Positions 6,702 to 14,537 of a DNA stretch of 16,618 bases are shown in pieces. The notes under the pieces were generated by a model that had not been told where the DNA came from, ran no database searches, and saw only the letters and a program-made list of their open reading frames with translations. The position numbers and the translations under genes are program-made. Origin of the DNA: Chitinispirillaceae bacterium (GTDB lineage Bacteria > Fibrobacterota > Chitinivibrionia > Chitinivibrionales > Chitinispirillaceae). Position 1 is the stretch's first letter. Each line of letters starts with the position of its first letter. The DNA lies in assembly GCA_016926315.1 (NCBI GenBank), contig JAFGOU010000294.1, positions 1 to 16,618 of the forward strand, written 5' to 3'.

Positions 6702-7842
6702 CCGAGGTAAAACGGCGGATACCGCCGGGCGTGTTCAGGATATACAGACCGGAACCGTTTTGTTGATGCACGAAACGGGCGACAGCTCCTGCGGACCGTC
6801 CGTTCAGGGTAACCAGCCGCCTCGTGTAAAGGCCGGATACCAGTGGATCGACACCGGAAGGCAAAACCGGAATCATCGAATGAGTCCCAGTGTTCTGTCC
6901 AAGCGGTGTCATGATTCCGTTACGGTCGTCGTGAAGAAGCGAGGTGTTCAGGCTGTCGATTACCAGGACCCCCTGCATTGAGGATACCAAGGTCGGATTG
7001 CTCCATTGCCAAACGATCGCGCCCGAGGCGTTAAACTCAAGAAGCTGGATCCCTTTGGATCCATTACCCGCGCCGTGTCCCTGCCAGTTTGCCACCACGC
7101 AATTGCCGTTCGTCAGAAGCTGAAACATGGCATAGAAATTGGGGTTCACGCCGGCCGGCTGTGGCGCGGCGCCAAGTTTCCTTATCAATGCGCCCTGCTG
7201 GTTGAGTTCCACCATACATGCGCCGTACCCCGCGGAAAGGAGGACGTTGCCGTTGTTAAGCCTGACCGCCTTCCACATATGTTTTTCGGTTGCAGGGGTC
7301 GTGGGAACACTGGCTTTCCAGATAAATGCGCCGTTTGTGTCGGCCTCCTTAACCGAATCATTGCAGGCAAACAGAAAGGTGCCCGAATTGGTCTGCCTGA
7401 CAAGACGGACATAGTTGCCCGGGTACACCGTTTTTTTAATTTTTACGTTCATCGAATCAAGGGTGAGCATGACCACCCCGGTGGAACCGTCGAGGTTGAT
7501 TCCGACAACGAGCGTCCGCCCGCCCGGCAGGCGCCTGACCGAAGTGACATTGGTATAGGTGGTCAGTTCACGGCGCACGGCCCCCGTGGTGATATCGTAT
7601 TCGGTATACCCGTTGTTGTGGCCGATCAATACGCGGTTGTTCCCTGCGAGCTGCATGTCCCTGGCAGAGGTGCGGTTGATTGCAACCTTCCAGTTGGCGG
7701 TGGAGTCGAACTGGTTTATATGGAGCAGATTGCCGAGCCCTTCGTCGATACCGATGAACCGGTGCTTTATGTTCGATGCGGCAAAGAGAGAGAGAGAAGA
7801 AAAACAAAGAAGCAGGATAATGATTTTATTGTTGGAGAACAT
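6682..7842 (-). CDS. Exported beta-propeller-like protein (arylsulfotransferase/PQQ-repeat-like)
   Basis: A 386-residue protein with a clear signal peptide (IIILLLCFSSLSLFAAS). The body consists of repeating blocks of the form G-hydrophobic-x-E-hydrophobic-(N/D)xxG followed by a WK or WQW: NGYTEYDITTG, NSVKEADTNGAFIWKA-like, CMVELNQQGALIRK, QLLEFNASGAIVWQW. This is the pattern of bacterial beta-propellers described as arylsulfotransferase- or PQQ-like. No His pair that would prove sulfotransferase activity is identified, so the enzyme name is not claimed. The last 45 residues (GLYTRRLVTLNGRS to GLYILNTPGGIRRF) look like a shortened sorting tail. AAGG lies about 10 bases before the ATG at 7842, behind a plausible promoter. 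It faces the rhodanese gene tail to tail. Confidence 0.85.
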   Translation of the reverse strand: MFSNNKIIILLLCFSSLSLFAASNIKHRFIGIDEGLGNLLHINQFDSTANWKVAINRTSARDMQLAGNNRVLIGHNNGYTEYDITTGAVRRELTTYTNVTSVRRLPGGRTLVVGINLDGSTGVVMLTLDSMNVKIKKTVYPGNYVRLVRQTNSGTFLFACNDSVKEADTNGAFIWKASVPTTPATEKHMWKAVRLNNGNVLLSAGYGACMVELNQQGALIRKLGAAPQPAGVNPNFYAMFQLLTNGNCVVANWQGHGAGNGSKGIQLLEFNASGAIVWQWSNPTLVSSMQGVLVIDSLNTSLLHDDRNGIMTPLGQNTGTHSMIPVLPSGVDPLVSGLYTRRLVTLNGRSAGAVARFVHQQNGSGLYILNTPGGIRRFTSVNGSRD

Positions 7843-7865
7843 TCTGCGCCTTTGAATAATGGTTG

Positions 7866-7894
7866 ACTATAATGACTTGGAATCAGCGAAGTAA
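7866..7894 (-). promoter_or_regulatory. Possible promoter of the beta-propeller gene
   Basis: Read on the minus strand, TTACTT (7894-7889) and TATAGT (7871-7866) are separated by exactly 17 bases, and the gene starts 24 bases further on. The -10 has one mismatch to TATAAT; the -35 is weaker. Confidence 0.35.
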
Positions 7895-8156
7895 ATCGGC
7901 GGGTATAAATATAGGTAAATGCGTGCCACAAAAAAAGGTTTTCCTTCAGATAGTCAATGAACCACCGTCAATTGCCCGACACGTCTGTCACAGCTGATAA
8001 TTATTTTTTGGTGCGGGCGGGTGGGGCGGTGAGCTGAGAAACCGTCTTTGCAGGGCTATCCGCCGCTGTTTTTGGAGCGTCTGTGGGCGCGATGCCATTT
8101 CAACGAACATACGGGTAAGGGGTGTGTATTGCTGTCTGCCAAATACCGGTATAATA

Positions 8157-8181
8157 CGTGAGGTCACAAAGCGACCCCACG
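8157..8181 (-). terminator. Hairpin just downstream of the secreted-protein remnant
   Basis: Minus-strand RNA would pair CGUGGGGUC with GACCUCACG, nine pairs with one G-U, around a 7-base loop, 32 bases after the remnant's stop. No long U-run follows, so intrinsic termination is uncertain. Confidence 0.35.
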
Positions 8182-8212
8182 TTGTTGTGTCATTAAAATA
8201 CCGTCGTAACTT

Positions 8213-8634
8213 CTACCTGCATATCAGTCGTGCCGTTTGTTGGTGATCGCCGACGTACAGGATCACTGCATAGAATCCCGACGACAGTGGCGCATCGGGG
8301 GGTATCGCAACAAAGCGCGTGCCTTTGTCTATCGCAGCGTTCAAATGAGCTGCCCGTTTGCCCTGCGCATTGAAAAGGACGAATGTGATTTTCTGGTCGC
8401 GCATCGCCGTCGCCTTGAATGAGATCGCAATCCGAGAAGGCGACATGCTTATGGTGGAAACGCACTATTGCGACAGGTTCGGACCGGGATTGATCGTTGT
8501 TACTTGCCAATCGTCCACATTATCGAGCGTAGACGTCGCACTGAGGTCCAGATAGCTGTGCGACGAGGTGGCTTCTATCAGTACAATGTTGCCATACATG
8601 ACGCTGGCAACAGGTGAACACGACGAAAAATTCC
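8213..8634 (-). pseudogene. 3' remnant of an exported protein with an in-frame amber stop
   Basis: One minus-strand frame stays coding-like from just after the stop of the Asp-box gene to the TAG at 8213. The first part reads MYGNIVLIEATSSHSYLDL and then LDNVDDWQV, which resembles the end of a carbohydrate-binding or jelly-roll domain. It is interrupted by TAG at 8465-8467. The same frame then continues through MSPSRIAISF and ITFVLFNAQGKRAAHL to SSGFYAVILYVGDH, a typical C-terminal sorting-tail domain ending TARLICR. Because both halves share a frame, a single nonsense change (or read error) explains the break. The N-terminal bulk of the gene is missing: the frame closes upstream inside the end of the neighbouring gene. 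Function of the parent protein is unknown. Confidence 0.65.
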
Positions 8635-10407
8635 TCAGTAAATGTAAAAACGTTGTGTCAGAGACGCGCGGTCAGCAGACAGCCGGTAAAAATAAGCGCC
8701 CGGCGAAAAGTTTGAAACGTCCAATCCAAGCGTTTGTTTGCCTGAACGAGAACAGCCCAGTGAAACGGTTGTCATATGTTTTCCGGCCATAGAAAAAACG
8801 GCGCATCGTACGGTTGCGGGCCGCGGCAGGGTAAAGGCTATGGTGGTGCGGTGGGCGGCATGAAGCAGGGTGGTTTGCCTCACCTCGAACATGTTTTGTG
8901 CGATGGCGTTCGGATCGCCGGTAACCGGCACTTGTTCGGTCAAGACTGCTATCCATGCGCTGAGATTTCCATTGTCCATTCTCATCCATATCGGATACAC
9001 GTTGCCGTTGAGTGCGGCGATACCGGTATAATCGCCGAAGAACACGGAGCTTGTGGGCGTAAAGGCTGACTGGCTGACGATGACATTATCAAACGTCTCG
9101 CCGCCGTCCCGCGAGCGGGCGACGCAGACTTCGGTCGCATCGCCGGTCGTATTCCTGCGGTCGTAAAAAATGATATAAATATAGGAGGTCACCGGGTCAA
9201 CGCACATCCATGAGAAAAATTGCTGGCGATTCGAGTTGTCGTTATTGACCTTTTTCGGGCTCGACCATGTCCCGCCGCCATCGGTTGACTTTATAAAGAA
9301 TATGTCGGTATTGCTCGCGCCGTTCCGCTGGTCTGACCAGTTTAAATAGACATTGCCCCGGTGTTCCGTGGCGCTGTTATCAACGCAGAGCACCGGCATT
9401 CCATTGCAGCGGGAAATGCCGGAGACCGGATAGTTCCAGCCTCCGGGCTGGCTCGCAATGACCTTGTCCCTGCCAAAGGTCACTCCTCCGTCAAGAGATT
9501 TGTCTAAATACAGTTTTTCAAAAGCGCCCCAGCACACATACACCTCGCCATTTGGCCCCACCGCGGGGATCGAGCCTTCGAGCGCATCGTCATTGTCAAG
9601 GCAGCCGCCAGTAGTGTCGCTGATCACCGCCGATTCGCTCCATGTATTTCCCCTGTCTCTGGAGCAGGAAAAACGTATCCTCGTTTTATGCGCAGGATCG
9701 TTACTGTCATATTTGTCAAACTCGGTCCAGCAGACGTAGACGCTGTTTCGGTAGGTAGCGTTGGAAAGGTCAACGGCAAGCCATTCCTTGTCCTGGTTCC
9801 GCGCTTGTGAACCGGAAAGAATGCGGTAGCCGATACCGGACTCCTGACTCCATGTCGCACCGCCGTCGGTGGATTTGTGGATGACGATACGGTCCGGCCA
9901 GTACGACGACGGCTCGGAAATATGCCCGTAATACACAATCCCGGTCGCGTCGAAAACGACACAAGGATCACCACACATGTTATACTGGGACGTTACCGGT
10001 TTCCCGGTCCAGGTCTTGCCCTTGTCAAACGAGTAGTAATAGTAACGCTTGTTCGATCCGGCAACAAGGTTGTTGGGATTTGCAGGATTTATGGCAATGC
10101 ACATCTCCTGCGGTTTGAAGTTCTGCGAAGGATTATCCACCCGAATGTTCGGGTAGGAGCTGTAGGCCGTGGGTTCGCTGACATCAACGCCGTTGTCTGT
10201 TGCGGTATTACGCTGCGCCTGAGCCGGTAAAGGTTCCTTGACCCGGCGTTTGTTCGACCCCGACACGGCGGTGTCGGCTTTCGAGGAGATGGCCGCCGTC
10301 GCGGTTTCATGGGCAGGTGTCATGTCGGGATTGCTGGAATTCTGGGAAAAGAGAACGCCAGCAGAAAGCAGCGCCACGACCAATGGTAAATAAAGTTTCC
10401 TGTACAT
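8635..10407 (-). CDS. Exported Asp-box (BNR/sialidase-like) repeat protein with C-terminal tail
   Basis: A 590-residue protein. A signal peptide (LYLPLVVALLSAGVLFSQ) is followed by a low-complexity Ser/Ala/Thr region to about residue 85. The central part is a beta-propeller with six Asp-boxes (S-x-D-x-G-x-T-W/F): YSFDKGKTW, KSTDGGATW, CSRDRGNTW, KSLDGGVTF, KSTDGGGTW and RSRDGGETF. Asp-box propellers include sialidases but also many non-enzymatic secreted proteins. The sialidase Arg triad and FRIP motif were not identified, so no activity is claimed. The last 80 residues form a sorting/FlgD-like tail (VRCAVFSMAGKHM, SNFSPGAYFYRLSA, RFYIY). The start is supported by AAAGGAGT seven bases upstream. 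The stop lies directly against a pseudogene. Confidence 0.9.
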   Translation of the reverse strand: MYRKLYLPLVVALLSAGVLFSQNSSNPDMTPAHETATAAISSKADTAVSGSNKRRVKEPLPAQAQRNTATDNGVDVSEPTAYSSYPNIRVDNPSQNFKPQEMCIAINPANPNNLVAGSNKRYYYYSFDKGKTWTGKPVTSQYNMCGDPCVVFDATGIVYYGHISEPSSYWPDRIVIHKSTDGGATWSQESGIGYRILSGSQARNQDKEWLAVDLSNATYRNSVYVCWTEFDKYDSNDPAHKTRIRFSCSRDRGNTWSESAVISDTTGGCLDNDDALEGSIPAVGPNGEVYVCWGAFEKLYLDKSLDGGVTFGRDKVIASQPGGWNYPVSGISRCNGMPVLCVDNSATEHRGNVYLNWSDQRNGASNTDIFFIKSTDGGGTWSSPKKVNNDNSNRQQFFSWMCVDPVTSYIYIIFYDRRNTTGDATEVCVARSRDGGETFDNVIVSQSAFTPTSSVFFGDYTGIAALNGNVYPIWMRMDNGNLSAWIAVLTEQVPVTGDPNAIAQNMFEVRQTTLLHAAHRTTIAFTLPRPATVRCAVFSMAGKHMTTVSLGCSRSGKQTLGLDVSNFSPGAYFYRLSADRASLTQRFYIY

Positions 10408-10458
10408 TGTTGGGACTCCTTTATCCAGAGAAGGTTGGCATCTCGCGCCTGCAAAAGG

Positions 10459-10494
10459 GGGAGAAAGACCCTATTCCGGGTTCGGATTTCTCCC
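10459..10494 (-). other. Two-stage hairpin in the leader of the Asp-box gene
   Basis: The outer arms GGGAGAAA (10459-10466) and TTTCTCCC (10487-10494) are perfect complements. Inside them ACCC (10468-10471) pairs with GGGT (10478-10481). It sits 52 bases upstream of the ATG on the transcribed strand, so it may fold in the 5' leader. Confidence 0.45.
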
Positions 10495-10718
10495 TGTTAT
10501 TCTCGTCGAAATGACACCGTACCCTGCAGACAGCGCATTTCATTCATGCCCAGCCTAAAAGATAAGCGAAAACCCTTTGAGGTTTTCCGGAAGGATCATG
10601 GCATTGGGTATATCGATGTCGGCTTCTCTGGTCAATATAACCTTTTTTGGGTCTTACGGTCAAATCGGGTGAAAACACGCGAGCCGATGGTGTAAAGCTT
10701 TGGAACATATTGCTATCG

Positions 10719-10763
10719 GGCGTTTTTTATTGCTGACCGACCATCTTTTGTCAGAAAAACGCC
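10719..10763 (-). terminator. Extended hairpin just after the outer-membrane barrel gene
   Basis: GGCGTTTTT (10719-10727) pairs with AAAAACGCC (10755-10763). CTGAC (10733-10737) pairs with GTCAG (10750-10754), giving 14 pairs with a 5-base bulge and a 12-base loop. It begins 9 bases after the gene's stop on the minus strand. There is no trailing T-run, so it may be a processing or 3'-end stability element rather than an intrinsic terminator. Confidence 0.4.
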
Positions 10764-10771
10764 TATAGCGC

Positions 10772-12688
10772 CTAAAACATACTGGTAAAATTCATTTTAA
10801 ATCCCCTGAATGCCGGCATGTCAACGCAGGTACCGAGCGTGCATTTTTTCCCGCCGCTCATTGAACCGTATTCGAGCGTGAGCGTGTTATTGGAAAACGG
10901 CTTGAGCACCATGCCGATTGAGGCGTAGTTATTGATACGTGATGCAATGTCGGTGACTACATGAATGTTGTCGAGATCTTCCAGCATGACCTCACGCTCA
11001 AGTGTCATGCTCATGGTAAGCCATGGGGCGAAACCATAGGTCAGGGTGAGGAGCAGGTTAAGGCCGCGCTGGGTATAGGACGAACGCTGTGCATCCGGCA
11101 CAAGGTAATCGTAAAGCAGGGTGTCCTTGTGCAGGGTATCACCTGAAACCGGGTCGATATAGGGGCTTAATGAGTCCGCAGGTACGACATGCGTGATAAG
11201 TTCCTTAAGGGCCTGCATATCCGGCTCCGCAAGAAATGGTTTATCATTAAACTGGCTTTCCAGGGTAATGCCAAACGAATGGCGCTTCCAATAAGGACCG
11301 GCATTGACCTGGCACGCCAGGGTGCGAAACGTCACCTTTGGCTGCTCAGGGTCAAGTTTTCCATAATCCATGCCGACCTTTGTCGTTATGCGGTCCGCAG
11401 CCTCCTGGGACCACTCTGCGTATGCTTCCCAATAGGTAGCATTGGGCGTGATGCCATACCAGCTGTCCCGTCCGTGGCGGCCGCCATAGCAGAAATCAGC
11501 GGTTAAAAGCGAGGACTCAAGCGGCGACCAGTTGAGCATGACCTTGTAGCCGACGGTATTGTCCATGAGATTGGAAAGCAGGTGTTTGTTCAGAAGGTGC
11601 CAGGAATGCATATACCGCACGTATGGCGGGATCAGAAACGAACCGATCTCCTCGGAAAAGAAGACGGTCTTGGCATAGTGATAATTTTTGTACTCAGCTA
11701 GAAGTGAGACGCCGTAAAGCGCCGCATTCGCCGACACATAGGTGGAAGGAGCCGTTGGCGTGGCAAACGCCGAGTCAAAAGGTCCCTGCACGCTGTCCAT
11801 GGGATTGATATAATTATGTATCCTGCCGGTCATCCATGCTTGATCAAAGGAGAGGCCGTATTCCCGGTATGCCACGTTTACTGAGGTCGAAGGGAGATAC
11901 CAGGTCTCGCGGTCCTGATACCAGAACGGCCTCTCGATCATTACCGTATCGTGAAAACCAAGCTTCAGCGGCCCGACACCTGTTGAATACCGGACCAAGC
12001 CTCCGCCGACCTGGCAGGCTGAAAGAAACGGTAGCAGCGGCCTTTCGACCGGATCGAACAGCTCAACGTACACGCCTTCGACATTGTTGCGCATGCGCAG
12101 GTTTGCCGCATCAATGAGCGCCACGGTATCTCCCAGCCCGGTTTGATCAAGGGTCTTGAGTGCAAGCGGCTGGTTGCACCACTGATAGGGACGGCCGACA
12201 ATCCCCTGAATCGTTACCCAGGAATAGAGCATCCTTCCGTAGACGCCATCAAGAATTGCGTACTGCTCGATGTCGTGGTCCTCCTTGAGGCTGAGCGTGA
12301 GTCCGCGGCCGAACTGTGTGGTCACATGGCCCGCCTCGAGCGTAAGGGGCGCGGTTTCAAATCCGAACGTGCGCCTGCTCAGATACTCCCGGTATACCGG
12401 CTCAACCGGATTGAACCCCATGCTCGGCTCCTGCACGTCAAACCGCAGTTTTGTGTAGAAGGAGCGAGCTTGGGCAGTAATGTCCATGGTATTCACCAGA
12501 TAGTCCCAGGGCTTGTCCTGGAGGTCTGCTGAAATGTCATGCCCGCGCGACAGGCGCAATTCATTTACCCCGGTTATGGCGAGGTCCGGTGCAAGGGCCT
12601 GGGACAGACCGAGCGCGATAAAAACGGGACTGCATACGGCGAGAAAAGCGGGAGGAAACAAAGATCTAGAGAGTGTCGGGAAGCTCAC
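10772..12688 (-). CDS. Outer-membrane beta-barrel protein (DUF6029-like)
   Basis: A 638-residue protein with alternating amphipathic strands, many aromatic residues and a C-terminal Phe (NFTSMF), as in outer-membrane barrels. The GTG at 12688 was chosen because GAGG lies 6 bases upstream and it gives a short n-region before a hydrophobic segment (LFPPAFLAVCSPVFIALGL, cleavage near SQA). Any longer start would run through the tlpA-like gene. The end, with a Cys-x4-Cys pair (residues 616 and 621, KKCTLGTCVD) then P-A-F-R-G, recalls barrel proteins of the FCB group annotated as DUF6029; the family match is from memory and tentative. Its start overlaps the thioredoxin gene by 23 bases, so they are probably co-translated, and the paired Cys could be a client of that thioredoxin (inference). 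Its cargo or function is unknown. Confidence 0.82.
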   Translation of the reverse strand: MSFPTLSRSLFPPAFLAVCSPVFIALGLSQALAPDLAITGVNELRLSRGHDISADLQDKPWDYLVNTMDITAQARSFYTKLRFDVQEPSMGFNPVEPVYREYLSRRTFGFETAPLTLEAGHVTTQFGRGLTLSLKEDHDIEQYAILDGVYGRMLYSWVTIQGIVGRPYQWCNQPLALKTLDQTGLGDTVALIDAANLRMRNNVEGVYVELFDPVERPLLPFLSACQVGGGLVRYSTGVGPLKLGFHDTVMIERPFWYQDRETWYLPSTSVNVAYREYGLSFDQAWMTGRIHNYINPMDSVQGPFDSAFATPTAPSTYVSANAALYGVSLLAEYKNYHYAKTVFFSEEIGSFLIPPYVRYMHSWHLLNKHLLSNLMDNTVGYKVMLNWSPLESSLLTADFCYGGRHGRDSWYGITPNATYWEAYAEWSQEAADRITTKVGMDYGKLDPEQPKVTFRTLACQVNAGPYWKRHSFGITLESQFNDKPFLAEPDMQALKELITHVVPADSLSPYIDPVSGDTLHKDTLLYDYLVPDAQRSSYTQRGLNLLLTLTYGFAPWLTMSMTLEREVMLEDLDNIHVVTDIASRINNYASIGMVLKPFSNNTLTLEYGSMSGGKKCTLGTCVDMPAFRGFKMNFTSMF

Positions 12689-13199
12689 GGATCGCCTCTT
12701 CGAGCTTGACCTCGTCACCGGTAACGAATCCCCTGCTGCTGTAAAGGATTTTTCCATCGGTGTGTACCAGGAACAGCGCTGGTACGGAGCGTACCTGGTA
12801 TTTTGCGGCGATTTTTTTTCCTGCGTCAATCACCACGACAAAAGGCCATTTATTTGCGGCAGCCAGCTGTTTCACTTTTGCGATTTCAGAAGGGTTGTCC
12901 TGGCTTACCGCGATAATGGTGAGCTGTTTGTCCTTGTATTTTTTAGCGAGCTTTGTAAGCGCCTTGAATTCGAGCATGCAGGGAACGCACCAGGTAGCCC
13001 AGAAGTCGATGACCACCGGGCCGCGCGAGCGGAGGCTATCAATGGAAACGACCCTGTTGTTGATATCGCGTGCGCTGAACGACGGTGCGTCGGAACGGGC
13101 GGACTGCGTATCAGCCCCTTGTAGCATAAAAGCGCACAGGAAAAATACGCACGCGATACGGAAAACCGTTCGCGTGCGTTGTAAAGAAGTAGAGGTCAT
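12666..13199 (-). CDS. TlpA/ResA-like exported thioredoxin-fold protein
   Basis: A 177-residue thiol-disulfide oxidoreductase. The N-terminal hydrophobic segment (about residues 14-28) is a signal peptide or membrane anchor. The TlpA-like domain starts near residue 38 (APSFSARDINNRVVSIDSLRSRG). The active site WCVPC has Cys71 and Cys74 in FWATWCVPC, and the cis-Pro loop is RSVPALFLV. A longer GTG start at 13208 is possible; the ATG at 13199 was preferred, though neither has a clear ribosome site. It begins 18 bases after the broken DNRLRE gene, suggesting coupling to it, and overlaps the barrel gene at its 3' end. It likely reduces or exchanges disulfides in the periplasm; the partner is unproven. 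Confidence 0.9.
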   Translation of the reverse strand: MTSTSLQRTRTVFRIACVFFLCAFMLQGADTQSARSDAPSFSARDINNRVVSIDSLRSRGPVVIDFWATWCVPCMLEFKALTKLAKKYKDKQLTIIAVSQDNPSEIAKVKQLAAANKWPFVVVIDAGKKIAAKYQVRSVPALFLVHTDGKILYSSRGFVTGDEVKLEEAIRELPDTL

Positions 13200-13217
13200 T
13201 ACTGGCACCGTACCATT

Positions 13218-14092
13218 CTATGGCGCTATCGATACAGCGGTATACCCTTTTCCCGGTGCATGGCCTGCACCGACAATATATACTCCGGCCCCGAGACCTG
13301 AAACAATTACATGACCATTGGGAGCGACCTGACGGACAAGCACCAGCGAGCCGTCAGCACGGTACACCGAGACGGCAACATTCGACTGCACGCCGGTTGC
13401 ATAAAGATGAAGTTCGTTGCCTTTTGCCCGGGCCGTGATTGGCGCGCTGCCCGTTTTCACCCCGGGTCTCGCGGTCACGGACGCGGATGATTCATACGTA
13501 ACAGTGAGTTTGGGCCGCTGCTCAGCGGTTCTGTTTTCAGACGATGCGAAATAGATCCCCTGGGACCTGCTGGTATTGATGGCGAGAAAACCAAAATTAT
13601 TCTGAGGGTTTTTTACATAATCAGCAATTGCCGAAAGCACGTTGTACCGTACCCATACGGCTCCATTAGACCGTGGGCACGTCGCGCGTGCCACATAGGT
13701 GCTGACATAGCCGAGGCGTTTGTCCAGTTTGCCTCAGCCTCGACCCAGGAGCGGGATAGCTTGTATACGGTATAGTCTCCGGTCGTGGAACCGCCTGCAT
13801 AGCGCATTGCATACAGTTCCAACGTGGCAGAGGATACTTGTGCGTTTGAGGGAATCGAGCCGAGGTCAAAGCGTAATGCCGCACGGGCATAGGGACAGCC
13901 CGGTCAGTATTCGGATACGACAAGCTCGGCCTCTATAGGCCCCCTCCCAAAAATACCCCGGTTCGGATCGCGCAACTCGGCATCTTCGCATCCTTCGTAC
14001 CCGTTCAGACCCTGCTGCAATACCACGGTGGTGGGCTGCCCATAGGCGACAGCAGCCAGAATCCCAGAAAGAATCATGGCCTTAAGTTTCAT
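13218..14092 (-). pseudogene. Broken DNRLRE-domain secreted protein (nonsense plus frameshift)
   Basis: The gene starts well: AAAGGAG before ATG 14092, then a signal peptide (MKLKAMILSGILAAVAYGQ), then VLQQGLNGYEGCEDAELRD, a DNRLRE opening. A TGA at 13904-13906 stops it, yet the same frame continues with YARAALRFDLGSIPSNAQ and LELYAMRYAGG, the conserved DNRLRE strands, up to SWVEAEANWTNAS. Near 13710-13720 the coding character moves to another frame (GYVSTYVARATC, VWVRYNVLSAIADYV, NNFGFLAI, RPKLTVTYES). It then ends with a sorting-like tail (VAVSVYRADGSLV, GLGAGVYIVGAG) and TAG at 13218. So one nonsense and one indel break a protein of about 290 residues. The intact part after the frameshift could still be translated weakly. 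Exported DNRLRE domains are thought to be adhesive or structural. Confidence 0.75.
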
Positions 14093-14423
14093 AACGCTCT
14101 CCTTTTTGAGATGAGAATCGACACGGTTAAATGAAATGTTTCGATATCAAACAAGCCAAGCGTGTCTTTTGCAATATATTACCTTTTTGCATAAAGCGCA
14201 CGATTTTTTTTAGGGGCATTGGCGTTTTTTTGCACCACAACAGATTGTGGCCAGACCGCCAGGAAAACACCCTTGGGCTTTGCCCAAGACCCCGAGGTTT
14301 TAAAGGCATTGGGGCGATCTCTGGTAGATATGTTTTCTTGATGATCCCTGCGCCGTGCTTCGGGAGTGCCGGCGCTTGGTGAGGCGAACGGCGCGGTGGG
14401 GTTCGTGGACAGTACCCCGACCA
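14093..14423. other. Gene-free stretch with two tight hairpins upstream of the DNRLRE/TlpA/barrel operon
   Basis: These 331 bases carry no supported gene. They hold CCACAA/TTGTGG (14235-14240 and 14245-14250, 4-base loop) and CTTGGGC/GCCCAAG (14272-14278 and 14282-14288, 3-base loop), both perfect. Read on the minus strand, the second is followed by GGTGTTTTCC, a weak terminator-like tail that would end transcription coming from the upstream thioredoxin-like gene. A/T-rich runs at 14165-14230 could hold the operon promoter, but no good hexamer pair stands out. Confidence 0.5.
14272..14288 (-). terminator. Tight 7-bp hairpin with a modest T-rich tail
   Basis: Perfect stem CTTGGGC/GCCCAAG with a 3-base loop. 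On the minus strand it is followed by GGTGTTTTCC. It lies between a gene remnant (ending at 14424) and the DNRLRE gene, a sensible place to end the upstream unit. Confidence 0.4.
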
Positions 14424-14531
14424 TTACAGCTTGAGCGCCACACTCGCGGCCACGTTCGTGTTTTCAGCCTTGCGCGAATGCGCGCCCATCGACGATAAGG
14501 GCACTAGGAAACAAAATGACGGCACGACATT
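14424..14531 (-). pseudogene. Last codons of a lost protein, possibly an outer-membrane barrel
   Basis: Directly after the thioredoxin-like gene's stop, the minus strand holds a 35-codon open stretch. Its end, GAHSRKAENTNVAASVALKL, followed by TAA at 14424, looks like the terminal strand of a beta-barrel (alternating small and hydrophobic residues ending in a hydrophobic one). The rest of such a gene is absent. The call rests on composition and residue pattern only; chance cannot be excluded for so short a stretch. Confidence 0.35.
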
Positions 14532-14537
14532 TCATGG

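Larger units (their letters stand above)
7843..8212. other. Gene-free stretch between the propeller gene and a pseudogene
   Basis: No gene is supported over these 370 bases. It holds the candidate promoter at 7866-7894, a 10-base palindrome ATACCGGTAT at 8143-8152, and a hairpin at 8157-8181. A 33-codon open stretch rich in Pro, Ala and Thr on the minus strand (8001-8099) could be the end of a lost gene but is too short to call. Confidence 0.6.
10408..10771. other. Gene-free stretch with three nested or tandem hairpins
   Basis: No gene is supported in these 364 bases between the barrel gene and the Asp-box gene, both on the minus strand. It contains inverted repeats at 10459-10494, 10568-10587 and 10719-10763, which are described separately or in this entry. 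GAAAACC/GGTTTTC at 10568-10574 and 10581-10587 is a perfect 7-bp stem with a 6-base loop. No convincing promoter for the Asp-box gene was found. Confidence 0.6.

Noticed and set aside
8001..8099. Pro/Ala/Thr-rich 33-codon stretch on the minus strand that could be a gene end
   Set aside because: It is too short, has a stop directly upstream, and GC-rich DNA readily gives such composition.
8193..8510. 105-residue minus-strand open frame overlapping the secreted-protein remnant
   Set aside because: Its composition is Arg/Cys-rich and patternless, while the neighbouring frame carries the recognisable tail domain.
12689..12829. Longer N-terminus for the outer-membrane barrel protein
   Set aside because: It would run 47 codons further into the thioredoxin gene and would bury the signal peptide.
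13904..13906. TGA read as selenocysteine, Trp or Gly in the DNRLRE gene
   Set aside because: No SECIS-like reason is visible, other genes here end in TGA, and the same gene also has a frameshift, so decay is simpler.
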